Of a stretch of 64,000 nt of DNA, positions 52,780 to 60,882 are shown piece after piece. The stretch covers positions 310,001 through 374,000 of the forward strand of contig NZ_QKTX01000001.1 of assembly GCF_003253485.1 (NCBI RefSeq). Direction: 5' to 3'. Position numbers and translations under genes: made by a program. This DNA is from Algoriphagus aquaeductus (GTDB taxonomy: Bacteria; Bacteroidota; Bacteroidia; Cytophagales; Cyclobacteriaceae). Positions within the stretch are counted from its first letter, which is position 1, and every line of letters begins with the position of its first letter. The notes beneath the pieces are model-generated. The model saw nothing but the letters and a program-made list of their open reading frames with translations. It made no database searches and was not told where the DNA came from.

Positions 52780-53528
52780 GGTTCAAAAATAGTTTCTCGG
52801 TTGAAAAAACCGCTGAATTCAAGAATATCATTTTTCAAATTTTTCAAATTTTCCGCAAAATCAGCAATCCTGCCCTGTCTTCCAATGGATTCACAGGCAT
52901 GGGAGGATTGGTAGATTTTTTCCGCGCCCAGGGTACCCGCATTGCCTTTTAAGGTATGGAGTTTCTCCAATAGTTCAGGGAATTTTTCTTTTAAAGGGTC
53001 GGCTTCCATCATTTCTAGAAGCTCTTCACATTCCAAAATCAGATCTTGGTATACTTTCTTAATCCCTTCTTTGGAGTTGTATTTCAAAAGCTGTGCAAGT
53101 GTTGTCTTATTCAGAATTACCGGCTCCGAGGGAGTGGATACCACCAAAGTGTCCGCTTGGGAACCTTTTTTGAAATGAGATTGAATCGTCACAATGAAGT
53201 CTCGGGGCCTGATGGGCTTGGTGATAAAATCATCAAACCCCTGGTCCAAGAAGGTCTGCCGATCTCCTTCATCCGCAAAGGCAGTGACCGCCAAAATGGG
53301 ACATGAGCCATGCGAACTTTGTCTTATTTTTTTCATGGCGGTGATTCCGTCCATTTGTGGCATTTGAATATCCATCAAGATCAAGTCAAACGGGAATTGG
53401 GAAGCTTTCTCTACTGCCTCCAATCCATTTTGAGCAGACTGAAATTCATAAAGCTGCCCCACCAGATTTTCAAAAAGTTTTCTGTTGAGGTCGTTGTCGT
53501 CCACGATCAAGACATTTTTGCTTTTCAT
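52776..53528 (-). CDS. Response regulator with C-terminal Hpt domain
   Basis: This 250-residue phosphorelay protein has a receiver at residues 1-120 with Asp53 in LMDIQMPQMDG, and a histidine phosphotransfer domain at about 150-240 with His191 in HTLKGNAGTLGA. It has no DNA-binding part. It is the first gene of the run REC-Hpt / REC / small protein / MBL / NFACT. The likely kinase donor could be the hybrid kinase at 21266-24196, whose receiver lacks an output domain; this is inference. Confidence 0.93.
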   Translation of the reverse strand: MKSKNVLIVDDNDLNRKLFENLVGQLYEFQSAQNGLEAVEKASQFPFDLILMDIQMPQMDGITAMKKIRQSSHGSCPILAVTAFADEGDRQTFLDQGFDDFITKPIRPRDFIVTIQSHFKKGSQADTLVVSTPSEPVILNKTTLAQLLKYNSKEGIKKVYQDLILECEELLEMMEADPLKEKFPELLEKLHTLKGNAGTLGAEKIYQSSHACESIGRQGRIADFAENLKNLKNDILEFSGFFNRETIFEP

Positions 53529-53571
53529 CGCAATCCTATTGATTTTTGACTATCCTTAAACATTTCCAAAT

Positions 53572-54480
53572 TTGACTGATCAAAAATTTTTAATCCTGGT
53601 CGTAGGTCCGACGGCAGTCGGCAAAACAGATCTATGCTTAAAACTAGCCAAAAAATTTAAAACCGAGATCATCTCTTGTGACAGTCGACAATTTTATAAG
53701 GAATTGAACCTGGGTACTGCCAAACCCAGCCCAGAGGAACTTGCCCAAGTTCCGCATCACCTGATTGATTCCTTGTCGATTGAGGAGGAGTACGATGTGA
53801 GAAAATTTGAGCAGGATGCGCTCAGGATTTTAGCAAAGCTGTTCAGGACGCGAAATGTGGTCATCATGACAGGAGGAAGCGGGCTGTTTGCAGATGCCGT
53901 GGTCAAAGGATTGGATGAAATCCCGGATGTAAATCCTGAGGTGAGGGAGGAGATTATTCGGGAGTTTGAATCCCGGGGATTGGAATGGCTTCAAGCTGAA
54001 GTGGAAAAATCAGATCCGGAATTCTATAGTCAGGCCGATCGGTTCAATCCGCAACGCTTGATGAGGGCATTGGAAGTCTATCGAGGAACAGGACTAAAGT
54101 TCAGTAGCTTTCGGGTCAGGAAAAAAGTGGAACGATCCTTCAAAACCATCAAAGTAGGCCTGAATCGTGATCGGGAGGAATTGTATCGCCGAATCGACCT
54201 GAGGATGGATGAAATGATCGGAAGAGGGCTTTTTGATGAGGCGGATGCACTTTTTGGCAAACGATCCCTGAATGCCCTTCAAACCGTCGGTTATACTGAG
54301 ATTTTTGGCTACAGGGAAGGGAAGTACGATCGGGAGGAAGCTATTCGATTGCTCAAGCGAAACTCAAGACGGTATGCCAAGCGGCAACTGACCTGGTTTA
54401 GAAGAGATCCTGAGATTCAATGGTTTCATCCTGATCAGGAAAATGAAATCTTTGCCTGGATTTCTTCTCAAATGGCATGA
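53572..54480 (+). CDS. miaA: tRNA dimethylallyltransferase MiaA
   Basis: MiaA transfers a dimethylallyl group to A37 of tRNAs that read codons beginning with U. The 302-residue protein has the P-loop GPTAVGKT, SCDSRQFYKELNLGTAKPS, PHHLIDSL and GGSGLFADAVVKGLDEIP. It starts with TTG; no ATG lies between it and the P-loop. The late NALQTVGYTEIFGY and RRYAKRQLTWFRRD motifs are present. Its 3' end overlaps the convergent membrane-protein gene by 13 nt. Confidence 0.95.
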   Translation: MTDQKFLILVVGPTAVGKTDLCLKLAKKFKTEIISCDSRQFYKELNLGTAKPSPEELAQVPHHLIDSLSIEEEYDVRKFEQDALRILAKLFRTRNVVIMTGGSGLFADAVVKGLDEIPDVNPEVREEIIREFESRGLEWLQAEVEKSDPEFYSQADRFNPQRLMRALEVYRGTGLKFSSFRVRKKVERSFKTIKVGLNRDREELYRRIDLRMDEMIGRGLFDEADALFGKRSLNALQTVGYTEIFGYREGKYDREEAIRLLKRNSRRYAKRQLTWFRRDPEIQWFHPDQENEIFAWISSQMA

Positions 54481-54803
54481 AACCCGCCGATCGCTGCCAC
54501 CCAATTGTAAGGTGCTTTTTTGATGAGGGCGTTGTATTGATGGCGATTGACTTTTAGCTCACGGATCAAATCCAGGCTTTTCTGAGGGACAGATTTTTTT
54601 TCAGGCGCAGTTTTCCAGGAATCCATGATTTTGTCAGGATCGGCCAGTTCACCTGATTTTAGTCCTAGTGCGGGGTGGGCATTTCCAAGCTGTGCAAATA
54701 ACTCCCGCTGAAGAATCAGTTTCTTTTGGAGTGTGTTTTTTACGGTCAGGAAAAAGAGCAGGCAAGCACCTCCCATGGTCAGAAATAATGGTATGTATCC
54801 CAT
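54468..54803 (-). CDS. Small single-span membrane protein, unknown
   Basis: This 111-residue protein has one N-terminal hydrophobic helix (MGYIPLFLTMGGACLLFFLTV) and a charged cytoplasmic or periplasmic tail (LQKKLILQRELFAQLGNAHPALGLKSGELADPDKIMDSW). I recognise no family. It lies 1 nt after pfkA and is therefore probably co-transcribed with it. Confidence 0.65.
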   Translation of the reverse strand: MGYIPLFLTMGGACLLFFLTVKNTLQKKLILQRELFAQLGNAHPALGLKSGELADPDKIMDSWKTAPEKKSVPQKSLDLIRELKVNRHQYNALIKKAPYNWVAAIGGFHAI

Positions 54804-54804
54804 A

Positions 54805-55779
54805 TCAAATACTTAAGATATCTATCAGTTTGAGGTGATCTGGGATGAGCGGTTTGGGTTGTCCTATACAGTCACCAAATGGTGTATAGACCACTTCCAT
54901 TTTCATGACTCCAGCCATACAGTTGGTTTTTCCTTGAATCAGACCTTCTACCGCAGCCATTCCGCAGCGGCTCGCCAATACCCGATCTCTTGCTGTTGGT
55001 TTTCCTCCCCGTTGGATATGTCCCAGAGTCGTTACTTTAAACTCTTTATTGGGGTCTTTGATTTTTTCTTTGACCATTTTCATGATCTCTTCAGCGCTAC
55101 CCAGGTCATCACCTTCAGCCACCACGATGATACTGGAGGTTTTGGTTTTTCTTAGATTTTTTAGGGACTTGACTACTTGATCCAGGTCAGTTTTGGTTTC
55201 AGGCACCATCACAAACTCGGCACCGCCACCGATCCCTGATTCTACGGCGATAAATCCGGCATCTCTTCCCATCACCTCTACAAAAAAGATTCGGTCATGG
55301 GCAGCTGCGGTGTCGCGGATTTTGTCAATTGCTTCCAATGCGGTATTTACGGCTGTGTCAAACCCGATCGTATAGTCCGTTCCGTAAATATCATTGTCAA
55401 TTGTTCCTGGACAGCCGACGGTCGGAATGCCGTATTCTTCGTAGAAAACTTTGGCGCCGGTGAAGGTTCCGTCTCCGCCAATGGCAACCAATCCCTCTAT
55501 TCCGAGAGCTTTTAGGTTTTCATAGGCTTTTTTCCTTCCTTCCGGAGTCCGAAATTCTGCCGATCTGGCGGATTTGAGAATAGTCCCTCCCCGCTGTACG
55601 ATATTGGATACCGAGTGGGAGTACATTCTTTTGATATCTCCTTCGATCATCCCTTCATATCCGTGGTATATTCCATAAACCTCCAATCCATGGAAAATTC
55701 CGGTACGAACTACTGCCCGGATGCAGGCATTCATCCCGGGTGAATCTCCTCCAGAGGTAAAAACAGCGATTTTCTTCAT
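54805..55779 (-). CDS. pfkA: ATP-dependent 6-phosphofructokinase
   Basis: This enzyme phosphorylates fructose 6-phosphate in glycolysis. The 324-residue protein has TSGGDSPGMNACIRAVVR, the ATP-site GGDGTFTGA, and the substrate motif PGTIDNDIYGTDYTIGFDTA with the catalytic Asp. FVEVMGRDAGFIA and HIQRGGKPTARDR complete the pattern. An ATP-using type is expected from Gly in GGDGT. It is followed by the small membrane protein. Confidence 0.96.
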   Translation of the reverse strand: MKKIAVFTSGGDSPGMNACIRAVVRTGIFHGLEVYGIYHGYEGMIEGDIKRMYSHSVSNIVQRGGTILKSARSAEFRTPEGRKKAYENLKALGIEGLVAIGGDGTFTGAKVFYEEYGIPTVGCPGTIDNDIYGTDYTIGFDTAVNTALEAIDKIRDTAAAHDRIFFVEVMGRDAGFIAVESGIGGGAEFVMVPETKTDLDQVVKSLKNLRKTKTSSIIVVAEGDDLGSAEEIMKMVKEKIKDPNKEFKVTTLGHIQRGGKPTARDRVLASRCGMAAVEGLIQGKTNCMAGVMKMEVVYTPFGDCIGQPKPLIPDHLKLIDILSI

Positions 55780-55994
55780 GCGATATTTTTCGGGTTACAA
55801 TCAGGTCTTGAGACCTTCCATGGTGGGGGATCATCCTTCCCATGAACTGATCTTTGAGCATAGGTTTAAGCGCCCAAAAATAGACATTCTAACAGGAATA
55901 AATGTAGATACAATAAAAAATGAGCAAGGAATTTTGGAGTTCAAAAGAGGAGTATTTTTTACATTGGAATGTTTTGAAACGGGAGAGCTGGAAT

Positions 55995-56879
55995 ATGGAT
56001 GACATAAAGAAAGAGGAAGGGAAACTTCCACAAATTGGCCTGGGATGTATGTCTTTGCCGGATGATTTTAAGAGTTCACAATTTCTGATCGAAAAAGCTC
56101 TGGATCTTGGTATTACTTTTTTTGACACGGCGGATTTGTATCAGCGGGGAGAAAATGAGTGTAATCTCGGAAAGGCACTGCTTGGCAAACGTGACCGGGT
56201 AATACTCGCTTCTAAAGTTGGAAATCAATGGAATGCGGAGGGAACCTCTTGGTCTTGGAATCCGACCAAAGCCTACATTCTTCAGGCCGTGGAGGCGAGC
56301 CTGAAACGTCTTCAAACCGACTATCTTGACCTTTACCAACTCCACGGAGGTACTCTAGAAGATCCTTGGGAAGAGACGTTGGAAGCATTTGAAATGCTCC
56401 GGCAGCAGGGTAAAATCAAGTTCTTCGGTATTTCTTCCATCCGTCCCAACGTGATCCGAAAAGTGATGGCCATGAATCCGCCAAAAACCATCATGATGCA
56501 ATACAGTCCTCTGGATCGAAGGCCTGAGGAAGAAGTTTTTCCTTTTCTCGAAAAGTCAGAAACCAAAGTCCTGGTTCGTGGATCATTTGCCAAGGGATTA
56601 TTGATCAATAAGCCTGAGACTGATTTTCTGGACCTAAAAAAAGACCAGGTAAGGGAAATAAGGCAGACAATTGTCGATTCAGGCTTCATGCCGGAAGCAG
56701 TACTGATCCGATTTGGCTTGGAGCAAAAGTCAGTGGGAAGCCTGATTATCGGGGCCAGTTCGGTGCCTCAGATCGAAAAAATCATGGAAGGATATAGGCA
56801 AAGCGCACAGGTCCCTACGGAATTAATCCACCGATTGAAAGCGGATTTTCCCGCTAATCGATATGAAGAGCATCGCTGA
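55995..56879 (+). CDS. Aldo/keto reductase
   Basis: This 294-residue NADPH-dependent oxidoreductase of the AKR superfamily is a TIM barrel. The start GLGCMSLPDDF, the active-site region TFFDTADLYQRGENECNLGKAL (Asp, Tyr), ILASKVGN (Lys) and YLDLYQLHGG (His), and a C-terminal VGSLIIGASSVPQIEKI for cofactor binding are all present. ATG at 55995 fits the family; an upstream start adds 25 unlikely residues. Substrate unknown. It is monocistronic. Confidence 0.92.
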   Translation: MDDIKKEEGKLPQIGLGCMSLPDDFKSSQFLIEKALDLGITFFDTADLYQRGENECNLGKALLGKRDRVILASKVGNQWNAEGTSWSWNPTKAYILQAVEASLKRLQTDYLDLYQLHGGTLEDPWEETLEAFEMLRQQGKIKFFGISSIRPNVIRKVMAMNPPKTIMMQYSPLDRRPEEEVFPFLEKSETKVLVRGSFAKGLLINKPETDFLDLKKDQVREIRQTIVDSGFMPEAVLIRFGLEQKSVGSLIIGASSVPQIEKIMEGYRQSAQVPTELIHRLKADFPANRYEEHR

Positions 56880-57397
56880 GGCAGGAAAATCGCTTTTAAA
56901 ATTGGGTTATTCAACACCTGGAACTGAGGCTTCGTGAAACTTTCTTTTGAAATCAAATGGATTTAAACCAATGAGGCCATTTAGCAAATTAAAAACTTCA
57001 GCAAAGCGCTGTAGGGGAAGATTACCTATTGATTAGCTTTGAATGCAGCTCTTGATTTCCTTAACTCTCTTCATGGTTAAATTTTTTGAGCCTGCATTCT
57101 ATTCTTCATAGTAAGATTTAATTGTAATCTATTTATCCGCTTTCATACCAGGAGGCTTAGCTAGCTTATGAAATTTCTCAAAAAGGCAGAAATCGAGGAT
57201 CCTTCGGTCACTTGTACTGAGCTTGTCGAAGTATCGGTCTTTCGACCCATTAAACAAAGTGAATTTGGCTGGTGGTGCAATAGCGGAAAATCATAAATAG
57301 TAATTTTCAAAAGCGATTTCCCTATCGTTGAGGATTCTTGTTGGTTGGACTTTTAAAAAAATGGTACTTTCGGATTTCACACCCTAGCCCAAATCTT
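56880..57397 (+). other. Intergenic region with dispersed repeat copy B
   Basis: This is a 518-nt gap without a convincing gene. The left 240 nt are AT-rich and unremarkable. Bases 57118-57297 are repeat copy B. The last 100 nt lead to the acylase gene. Confidence 0.5.
57118..57297 (+). repeat. Dispersed intergenic repeat, copy B
   Basis: This 180-nt copy aligns with 29557-29720. It differs mainly by a 23-nt stretch after ATCCTTCGGTC (57209-57231) with the words GTACTGAGCTTGTCGAAGT, which resembles short palindromic elements often seen in bacterial genomes. It ends 100 nt before the ATG of the acylase lipoprotein, in the same orientation as copy A. Confidence 0.85.
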
Positions 57398-59563
57398 ATG
57401 CTGAAGAGATTCTTACCAGTAATTACCATCGGCCTTTTATTGGCCTGCCAAATTCCCAATCCAAACGATGAACTTAGCCGCTGGGAAGCCCAAGCGGAAC
57501 GGGTGGAGATCATTCGGGATGATTTCGGAGTGCCTCATATCTATGGGAAGAGCGATGCAGATGCGGTTTTTGGTTTGCTGTATGCCCAGTGTGAGGATGA
57601 TTTCCGAAGAGTAGAGCGGAATTACCTATGGGCTACCGGAAGATTGGCCGAATTGGAAGGGGAGAAAGAGTTGTATTCCGATCTTAGAGCCAACCTTTAC
57701 ATGACGGAGGAGGAAGCTAGGCAAACGTATGAGAAAGCTCCGGTTTGGCTGAAAGAGCTTTGCGTAGCATTTGCAGATGGAGTCAATTACTATTTGCATA
57801 CCCACCCGGAAGTCAAGCCTCAGGTGATCACCAAGTATGAACCTTGGATGCCCATGTTTTTCTTCGAAGGCTCAATCGGTGGAGATATTGAGCGGATTTC
57901 TACTTCCGCCTTGCAGGCTTTTTATGAGCAAGATTCGGCCTTGGCATTGGTTGATTCCAAAGCCATTGAGCAGCAGCTTCTGGACGAGCCCCAAGGCTCC
58001 AATGGGATTGCCATCGCACCAAGTCTCTCTGAGTCGGGCAATGCCATGCTCCTGATCAATCCGCATACTTCCTTTTACTTCAGACCCGAAGTGCATGTGA
58101 TCAGTGAGGAAGGACTGAATGCTTACGGTGCGGTGACTTGGGGGCAGTTTTTTGTCTATCAGGGTTTCAATGAAAAGACAGGGTGGATTCATACGTCCAC
58201 TTTTGTGGACTTTATCGATGAGTTTGTGGAGGAAGTGGGGGAGGAAAATGGAAATTATTTCTATCGATTCGGTGAAGAAAAGCGTCCGGTGGAAACCCGA
58301 GAAGTCACTCTGAAATACAAAGAAGGGGGTCAGCTGAAAGAGAAAACCTTTACCATCTATCGTACCCATCATGGTCCGATTACCCATCAGCAAGACGGAA
58401 AGTGGGTGGCAACCCGAATCAATTGGGATCCGGTCCATGCGTTGGAGCAAAGCTATACCCGAACCAAGCTCCATAATTTTGCGGAGTTTAAGGACATGAT
58501 GAATATCCGGACCAATAGCTCCAACAATACGGTTTTTGCCGATGCTGAAGGAAATATTGGGTATTTCCATGGCAACTTTATCCCGAAGCGAAATCCAGCG
58601 TTCGACTTTTCCAAACCGGTGGATGGAACCAATCCCGCCACGGATTGGCAAGGGCTGCATACCGTGGACGAAAGCATCGTGATCCTCAATCCGGGTACGG
58701 GTTGGATCCAAAACTGTAACTCCACGCCGTTTACTGCCGCAGCTGAATTTAGCCCCAAAAAAGAAGACTATCCTGCCTACATGGCTCCCGATTCGGAAAA
58801 TTTCCGTGGGCTGCATGCAGTCAAAGTCTTGCAGGATCTTCAGGGCAAGCTCAACTTGGACAGTTTCCTGAGTTTGGCCTATGATCCTTACCTGCCGGCG
58901 TTTGAATTTCTGATCCCGGAGTTGCTCAAGGCAGTGGGCAGTGGTGCAAATCCGGAGCATAAACAAGTGATTGACTTGCTCAAAACCTGGGATTTCCGAA
59001 CTTCCAAGGAGTCTGTGGCGATGTCGGTCGCTCATTTTTATGGAGAGAATTACCAACGTGCCTTCCGCAGCCTGAACCGTTTTGCCCAGCCAAATCCTAA
59101 TGCGAAAATTCCTACTTCGGCAGAGATCAAGGAGGTATTTGCTCAGACCTTGGAGCAGATGAAGGCTGACTTTGGCACCTGGAATACCCCTTGGGGTGAG
59201 ATCAACCGATTCCAGAGATTGAATGGAGATATCAATGCCGCTTTTGATGACAGCAAACCCTACATTCCGGTGGGATTGGCTTCCGGAAATTGGGGAGCCT
59301 TGGCAGCATATGGGGCGAGATCAACAGAGAATACCAAGAGGCTGTATGGATATCGAGGGAATAGTTTTGTCGCTGTGGTGGAGTTTGGCGAAAAGGTGAA
59401 AGCCAAAACCATTCTTGCCGGCGGCCAAAGTGCTGATCCTAATTCTCCTCATTTCTTTGATCAGGCGCAGCGCTATGCAGACGTGGATTTCAAGGAGGTG
59501 GCATTTTACAGAGAGGACGTGGAGCAGCGCGCTACTTCCAAATATCATCCGGGTAAACCTTAA
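57398..59563 (+). CDS. Penicillin acylase family lipoprotein
   Basis: This 721-residue Ntn-hydrolase is of the penicillin/AHL acylase family, which hydrolyses amide bonds of acylated amino compounds. It has a lipoprotein signal (MLKRFLPVITIGLLLAC), then VEIIRDDFGVPHIYGKSDADAVFGLLYAQCEDDF. The probable autocatalytic cleavage and nucleophile site is Ser201 in EPQGSNGIAI, after which the beta subunit would begin. ATG at 57398 gives the lipobox; an upstream start adds 20 unlikely residues. Substrate (beta-lactam, AHL or other) unknown. The terminator after it is at 59711. Confidence 0.9.
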   Translation: MLKRFLPVITIGLLLACQIPNPNDELSRWEAQAERVEIIRDDFGVPHIYGKSDADAVFGLLYAQCEDDFRRVERNYLWATGRLAELEGEKELYSDLRANLYMTEEEARQTYEKAPVWLKELCVAFADGVNYYLHTHPEVKPQVITKYEPWMPMFFFEGSIGGDIERISTSALQAFYEQDSALALVDSKAIEQQLLDEPQGSNGIAIAPSLSESGNAMLLINPHTSFYFRPEVHVISEEGLNAYGAVTWGQFFVYQGFNEKTGWIHTSTFVDFIDEFVEEVGEENGNYFYRFGEEKRPVETREVTLKYKEGGQLKEKTFTIYRTHHGPITHQQDGKWVATRINWDPVHALEQSYTRTKLHNFAEFKDMMNIRTNSSNNTVFADAEGNIGYFHGNFIPKRNPAFDFSKPVDGTNPATDWQGLHTVDESIVILNPGTGWIQNCNSTPFTAAAEFSPKKEDYPAYMAPDSENFRGLHAVKVLQDLQGKLNLDSFLSLAYDPYLPAFEFLIPELLKAVGSGANPEHKQVIDLLKTWDFRTSKESVAMSVAHFYGENYQRAFRSLNRFAQPNPNAKIPTSAEIKEVFAQTLEQMKADFGTWNTPWGEINRFQRLNGDINAAFDDSKPYIPVGLASGNWGALAAYGARSTENTKRLYGYRGNSFVAVVEFGEKVKAKTILAGGQSADPNSPHFFDQAQRYADVDFKEVAFYREDVEQRATSKYHPGKP

Positions 59564-59710
59564 AATGAAAATTTTTCGGCTTGGATTTCAGGATTTTAGG
59601 ATAGTTAAAAATATCTTTTAGTGTATCTATGAATCCTCTTTAAATAAATGACCGTTTGTTAAGCCAATTAAGAACTTCAAAGTTCTTGGTTAAATTTTGG
59701 TTTAATAAAG

Positions 59711-59749
59711 AACAAAACCCCTGCTTACTGAGCGGGGGTTTTGTTTTAG
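59711..59749 (+). terminator. Intrinsic terminator downstream of the acylase gene
   Basis: A 14-bp stem (59711-59724 with 59732-59745) holds CCCC/GGGG and is flanked by A- and T-rich ends. It is probably bidirectional, serving the acylase on the plus strand and ssb on the minus strand. Confidence 0.88.
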
Positions 59750-59860
59750 GGACTTTTTGGTTACGGAATTATCCTGAGGTAGCAAACGGCCCGAAAGTAG
59801 AAGTTTTCTTGTCTCTAGACCTGCATACCACCGATTTCCAGGGGCAATGGGGATTTGGCG

Positions 59861-60247
59861 TTAGAACGGAAGGTCGGAGGTGGCGGCTTCCATTTGTGCT
59901 TTTTCAACTTTAGACCCGCCACCCAACAACAAAATTTCGTTGACCACTACTTCCGTGATGTATTTTTTCTCCCCGTTTTTGTCGGTATAGGACCGATTGG
60001 AGAGCTTGCCTTCGACCGCGATTTCCGAACCCTTGTCAGTGTACTTATCCAGGATTTCCGCATTTTTCCCCCAGATGACCAGGTTGGTCCAGGTGGTTTC
60101 AGTAACTTTTTCACCTTTGGCATTGCGATACACCTCGTTGGTAGCAATGTTTACCCGTCCGACCACTTTGCCTGATTCGAGGGTTTTGATTTCGATTTTG
60201 TCGCCAAGGCGACCGATCAGCTGAACTTTGTTTCTTAGCGCATTCAT
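59861..60247 (-). CDS. ssb: Single-stranded DNA-binding protein
   Basis: This 128-residue SSB protects single-stranded DNA and recruits repair and replication factors. The OB-fold is typical (NKVQLIGRLGDKIEIKTLESGKVVGRVNIATNEVY, TTWTNLVIWGKNAEILDKYTDKGSEIAVEGKLSNRSY). The C-terminal acidic tail ends DLPF, the interaction motif. The linker is very short compared with E. coli SSB. It lies between the acylase and the restriction locus. Confidence 0.95.
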   Translation of the reverse strand: MNALRNKVQLIGRLGDKIEIKTLESGKVVGRVNIATNEVYRNAKGEKVTETTWTNLVIWGKNAEILDKYTDKGSEIAVEGKLSNRSYTDKNGEKKYITEVVVNEILLLGGGSKVEKAQMEAATSDLPF

Positions 60248-60658
60248 GGTTTTAAAATTTAGATGTGAAAGATTTGTTTTACGTTTTCGCCAGAGGAAAA
60301 CTGATGATCCAAAGTTGGGGGATGAGGATCAGAGGAGTCGGTAAAGAAACATTTGTATCCGATTGTAGTCGGTTGCAGTCGGGAAAAAGGCCAAATTTTA
60401 AAATTGAAGGCCTGTTTAGTAGCTGGGATAGGAATGAGGAAATTTTTTGATTTCCATTTTCTCAAGTTTTCCCCTTCAGAGTGATCTATTGGAAGGGCAT
60501 TTTTGTGGAAGAAAAAGCAAGCATTTCGACCCGAATTCCAAATTCCCAACTTCAAAAATCCCCAAATACAAAATAAAATGTGAAAAACTGATATCAAGTG
60601 TTGCGTTCTTGTTTTTAACTGAATAGTTTAAGGTTTTTAAAACTTACTTTTCACAGCC
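60248..60658. other. Intergenic region upstream of the restriction locus
   Basis: These 411 nt hold no gene I can support. The left end should carry the ssb promoter, but no clear -33/-7 pair is seen. Only low-quality short ORFs occur here. Confidence 0.4.
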
Positions 60659-60793
60659 ATGAAACACAACAGTCAAGTAGGCGCTTACCTCGCAAGAGGG
60701 CAGGAATGCCAGGATTTTTGGTGGGAGAGAGTAAATCGGAAATACCCGCAACTATTGCGTAAGGCGTACAAATGGGCTTGCCTTACGCAGTAA
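60659..60793 (+). CDS. Possible 44-residue ORF at the restriction-locus border
   Basis: An ATG ORF of 44 codons encodes a basic, aromatic peptide (QECQDFWWERVNRKYPQL core). The composition is protein-like rather than random, but there is no family match from memory. Its last 13 codons contain the inverted repeats at 60756-60802. It may be a small gene or the remnant of a longer one. Confidence 0.3.
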   Translation: MKHNSQVGAYLARGQECQDFWWERVNRKYPQLLRKAYKWACLTQ

Positions 60794-60802
60794 TTGCGTA
60801 AG
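60756..60802. repeat. Nested inverted repeats with three GCGTAAG arms
   Basis: TGCGTAAGGC (60756-60765) pairs perfectly with GCCTTACGCA (60780-60789) over a 14-nt loop. The second arm also pairs with TGCGTAAG (60795-60802) over a five-nt loop. The two stems exclude each other. The element lies just before hsdR and could be a recombination border, a terminator-like switch or a regulator site. Confidence 0.75.
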
Positions 60803-60840
60803 CACAAACGTTATAGCCAATGCTAAAAAGACACCGTACC

Positions 60841-60882
60841 ATGACAATAGACAAAGTAATAAAGACTGAAATATGCCAATGA
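60841..60882 (+). CDS. Possible 13-codon leader peptide before hsdR
   Basis: ATG at 60841 opens MTIDKVIKTEICQ and stops with TGA at 60880-60882, overlapping the second possible hsdR start (ATG at 60879) as ATGA. Such an overlap could couple translation. Its expression is unproven. Confidence 0.2.
   Translation: MTIDKVIKTEICQ

Noticed and set aside
57872-59056. 394-codon open frame on the minus strand
   Set aside because: It is a shadow of the penicillin acylase gene, whose motifs are strong. No family pattern in the opposite frame.
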